This document shows positions 4,777 through 5,130 of a stretch of DNA of 5,130 nt, piece by piece. Made by a program: the position numbers and the translations under genes. The DNA is from Candidatus Nanopelagicales bacterium (lineage in GTDB: Bacteria > Actinomycetota > Actinomycetes > S36-B12): NCBI GenBank assembly GCA_938091275.1, contig CALKMY010000208.1, forward strand, positions 1 to 5,130, written 5' to 3'. Every line of letters begins with the position of its first letter. The first letter of the stretch is position 1. Below the pieces are notes generated by a model, which worked only from the letters and a program-made list of their open reading frames with translations, made no database searches and was not told the DNA's origin.

Positions 4777-5130
4777 CCGCGCGATGCGCGAATCCGATCA
4801 CGTCCTGCACGCGATCGAATCCTCGCGCCCGCACCTCCCGTGCAAGTTCTGTATGGATACGACTCGGCGCGCTCGGGTCGTGGAAGACGGCCGTGCCCAC
4901 CGATACCGCGGTGGCTCCGGCGAGCAAGAATTCCAGGGCGTCCCGACCGGATCGGATGCCCCCCATTCCGATGATCGGGATTGTGGGAAACGCCTGATGC
5001 ACCTGCCAGACGCAGCGCAGAGCGACCGGTCGGATAGCCGGCCCGGAGAGCCCACCGGTTGTTCCCGCCAGCGTCGGGCGCATGGTGGTCGTGTCGATTA
5101 CCAGGCCGAGCAACGTGTTGATCAAGGACA
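4679..5130 (-). CDS. pyrD: Dihydroorotate dehydrogenase, class 1B-like catalytic subunit, C-terminal part
   Basis: PyrD oxidises dihydroorotate to orotate using FMN. The 149 complete residues seen are the C-terminal part; the frame runs open to the window edge, so the start is outside. The first residues, SLINTLLGLVID, followed by TGGLSGPAIRPVALR at 24-38 of the visible part, IPIIGMGGIRSG at 50-61 and ATAVSVGTAVFHDP at 72-85, match the FMN-phosphate-binding end of the barrel. They closely resemble Bacillus subtilis PyrD as I recall it, which is class 1B and pairs with the NAD/FeS subunit PyrK. That class call is an inference from the C-terminal half only, since the active-site Cys is outside. 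After GFAHR (112-116) comes a 33-residue tail rich in Pro, Ala, Ser and Asp ending LEDWDFITE, absent from the B. subtilis enzyme; it contains the presumed pyrF ribosome binding site. The TAA stop is at 4681-4679. Confidence 0.93.
   Translation of the reverse strand, partial: SLINTLLGLVIDTTTMRPTLAGTTGGLSGPAIRPVALRCVWQVHQAFPTIPIIGMGGIRSGRDALEFLLAGATAVSVGTAVFHDPSAPSRIHTELAREVRARGFDRVQDVIGFAHRADDRDVPSPASAQHATPAPQETSSLEDWDFITE
4702..4706 (-). promoter_or_regulatory. Strong ribosome binding site for pyrF inside the pyrD 3' end
   Basis: A perfect GGAGG lies in the last codons of pyrD. Six bases downstream is an in-frame ATT at 4695-4693; no ATG, GTG or TTG in the pyrF frame lies in reach. The motif argues that pyrF starts near 4695 and not at 4776. 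Confidence 0.5.

Overview
The window is an ordinary but informative core-metabolism stretch of a GC-rich actinomycete chromosome. Everything that looks real is on the minus strand, so the genes read from right to left: pyrD (5' end outside the window), pyrF, gmk, rpoZ, coaBC, metK and priA (3' end outside the window). I see no plus-strand gene, RNA gene, mobile element or CRISPR array, and no gene-free stretch longer than 55 bases.

The organism is most likely in the class Actinomycetia. The gene order gmk-rpoZ-coaBC-metK-priA is typical of it. The omega subunit is of the actinomycete type, and CoaC carries the PAMH form of the PAMN motif that I also recall from Mycobacterium tuberculosis CoaBC. 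Two features differ from mycobacteria and streptomycetes. PyrD resembles the class 1B (NAD-linked, PyrK-dependent) enzymes, and PyrF is the classical DLKLHDIP type rather than the actinobacterial type with a DAKRGD motif. A lineage such as Propionibacteriaceae would fit, but this is a weak guess.

The layout is that of one tight operon. Positions 4679-5130 hold the C-terminal part of dihydroorotate dehydrogenase, and 3946-4776 holds OMP decarboxylase, the last step of UMP synthesis. Positions 3344-3946 hold guanylate kinase, whose start overlaps the pyrF stop by one base (TGATG). Positions 2977-3333 hold RNA polymerase omega, starting 10 bases after gmk. Positions 1713-2957 hold the bifunctional CoA-biosynthesis flavoprotein, 19 bases after rpoZ. 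Positions 407-1657 hold S-adenosylmethionine synthetase after the only real spacer (55 bases). Positions 1-414 hold the N-terminal part of PriA, whose GTG start overlaps the metK stop by 8 bases. The set links pyrimidine and guanine nucleotide supply, transcription, CoA and SAM cofactor supply, and replication restart; close spacing suggests co-transcription and translational coupling.

I found no undescribed system. The points worth a second look are: the lack of any canonical start codon for pyrF at the expected place, with a perfect GGAGG in front of an in-frame ATT; no mihF gene between pyrF and gmk; a KITK in place of the conserved KXKK of CoaB; a D-to-E change in the GMP-site region of Gmk; and two inverted repeats packed into the coaBC-metK spacer.
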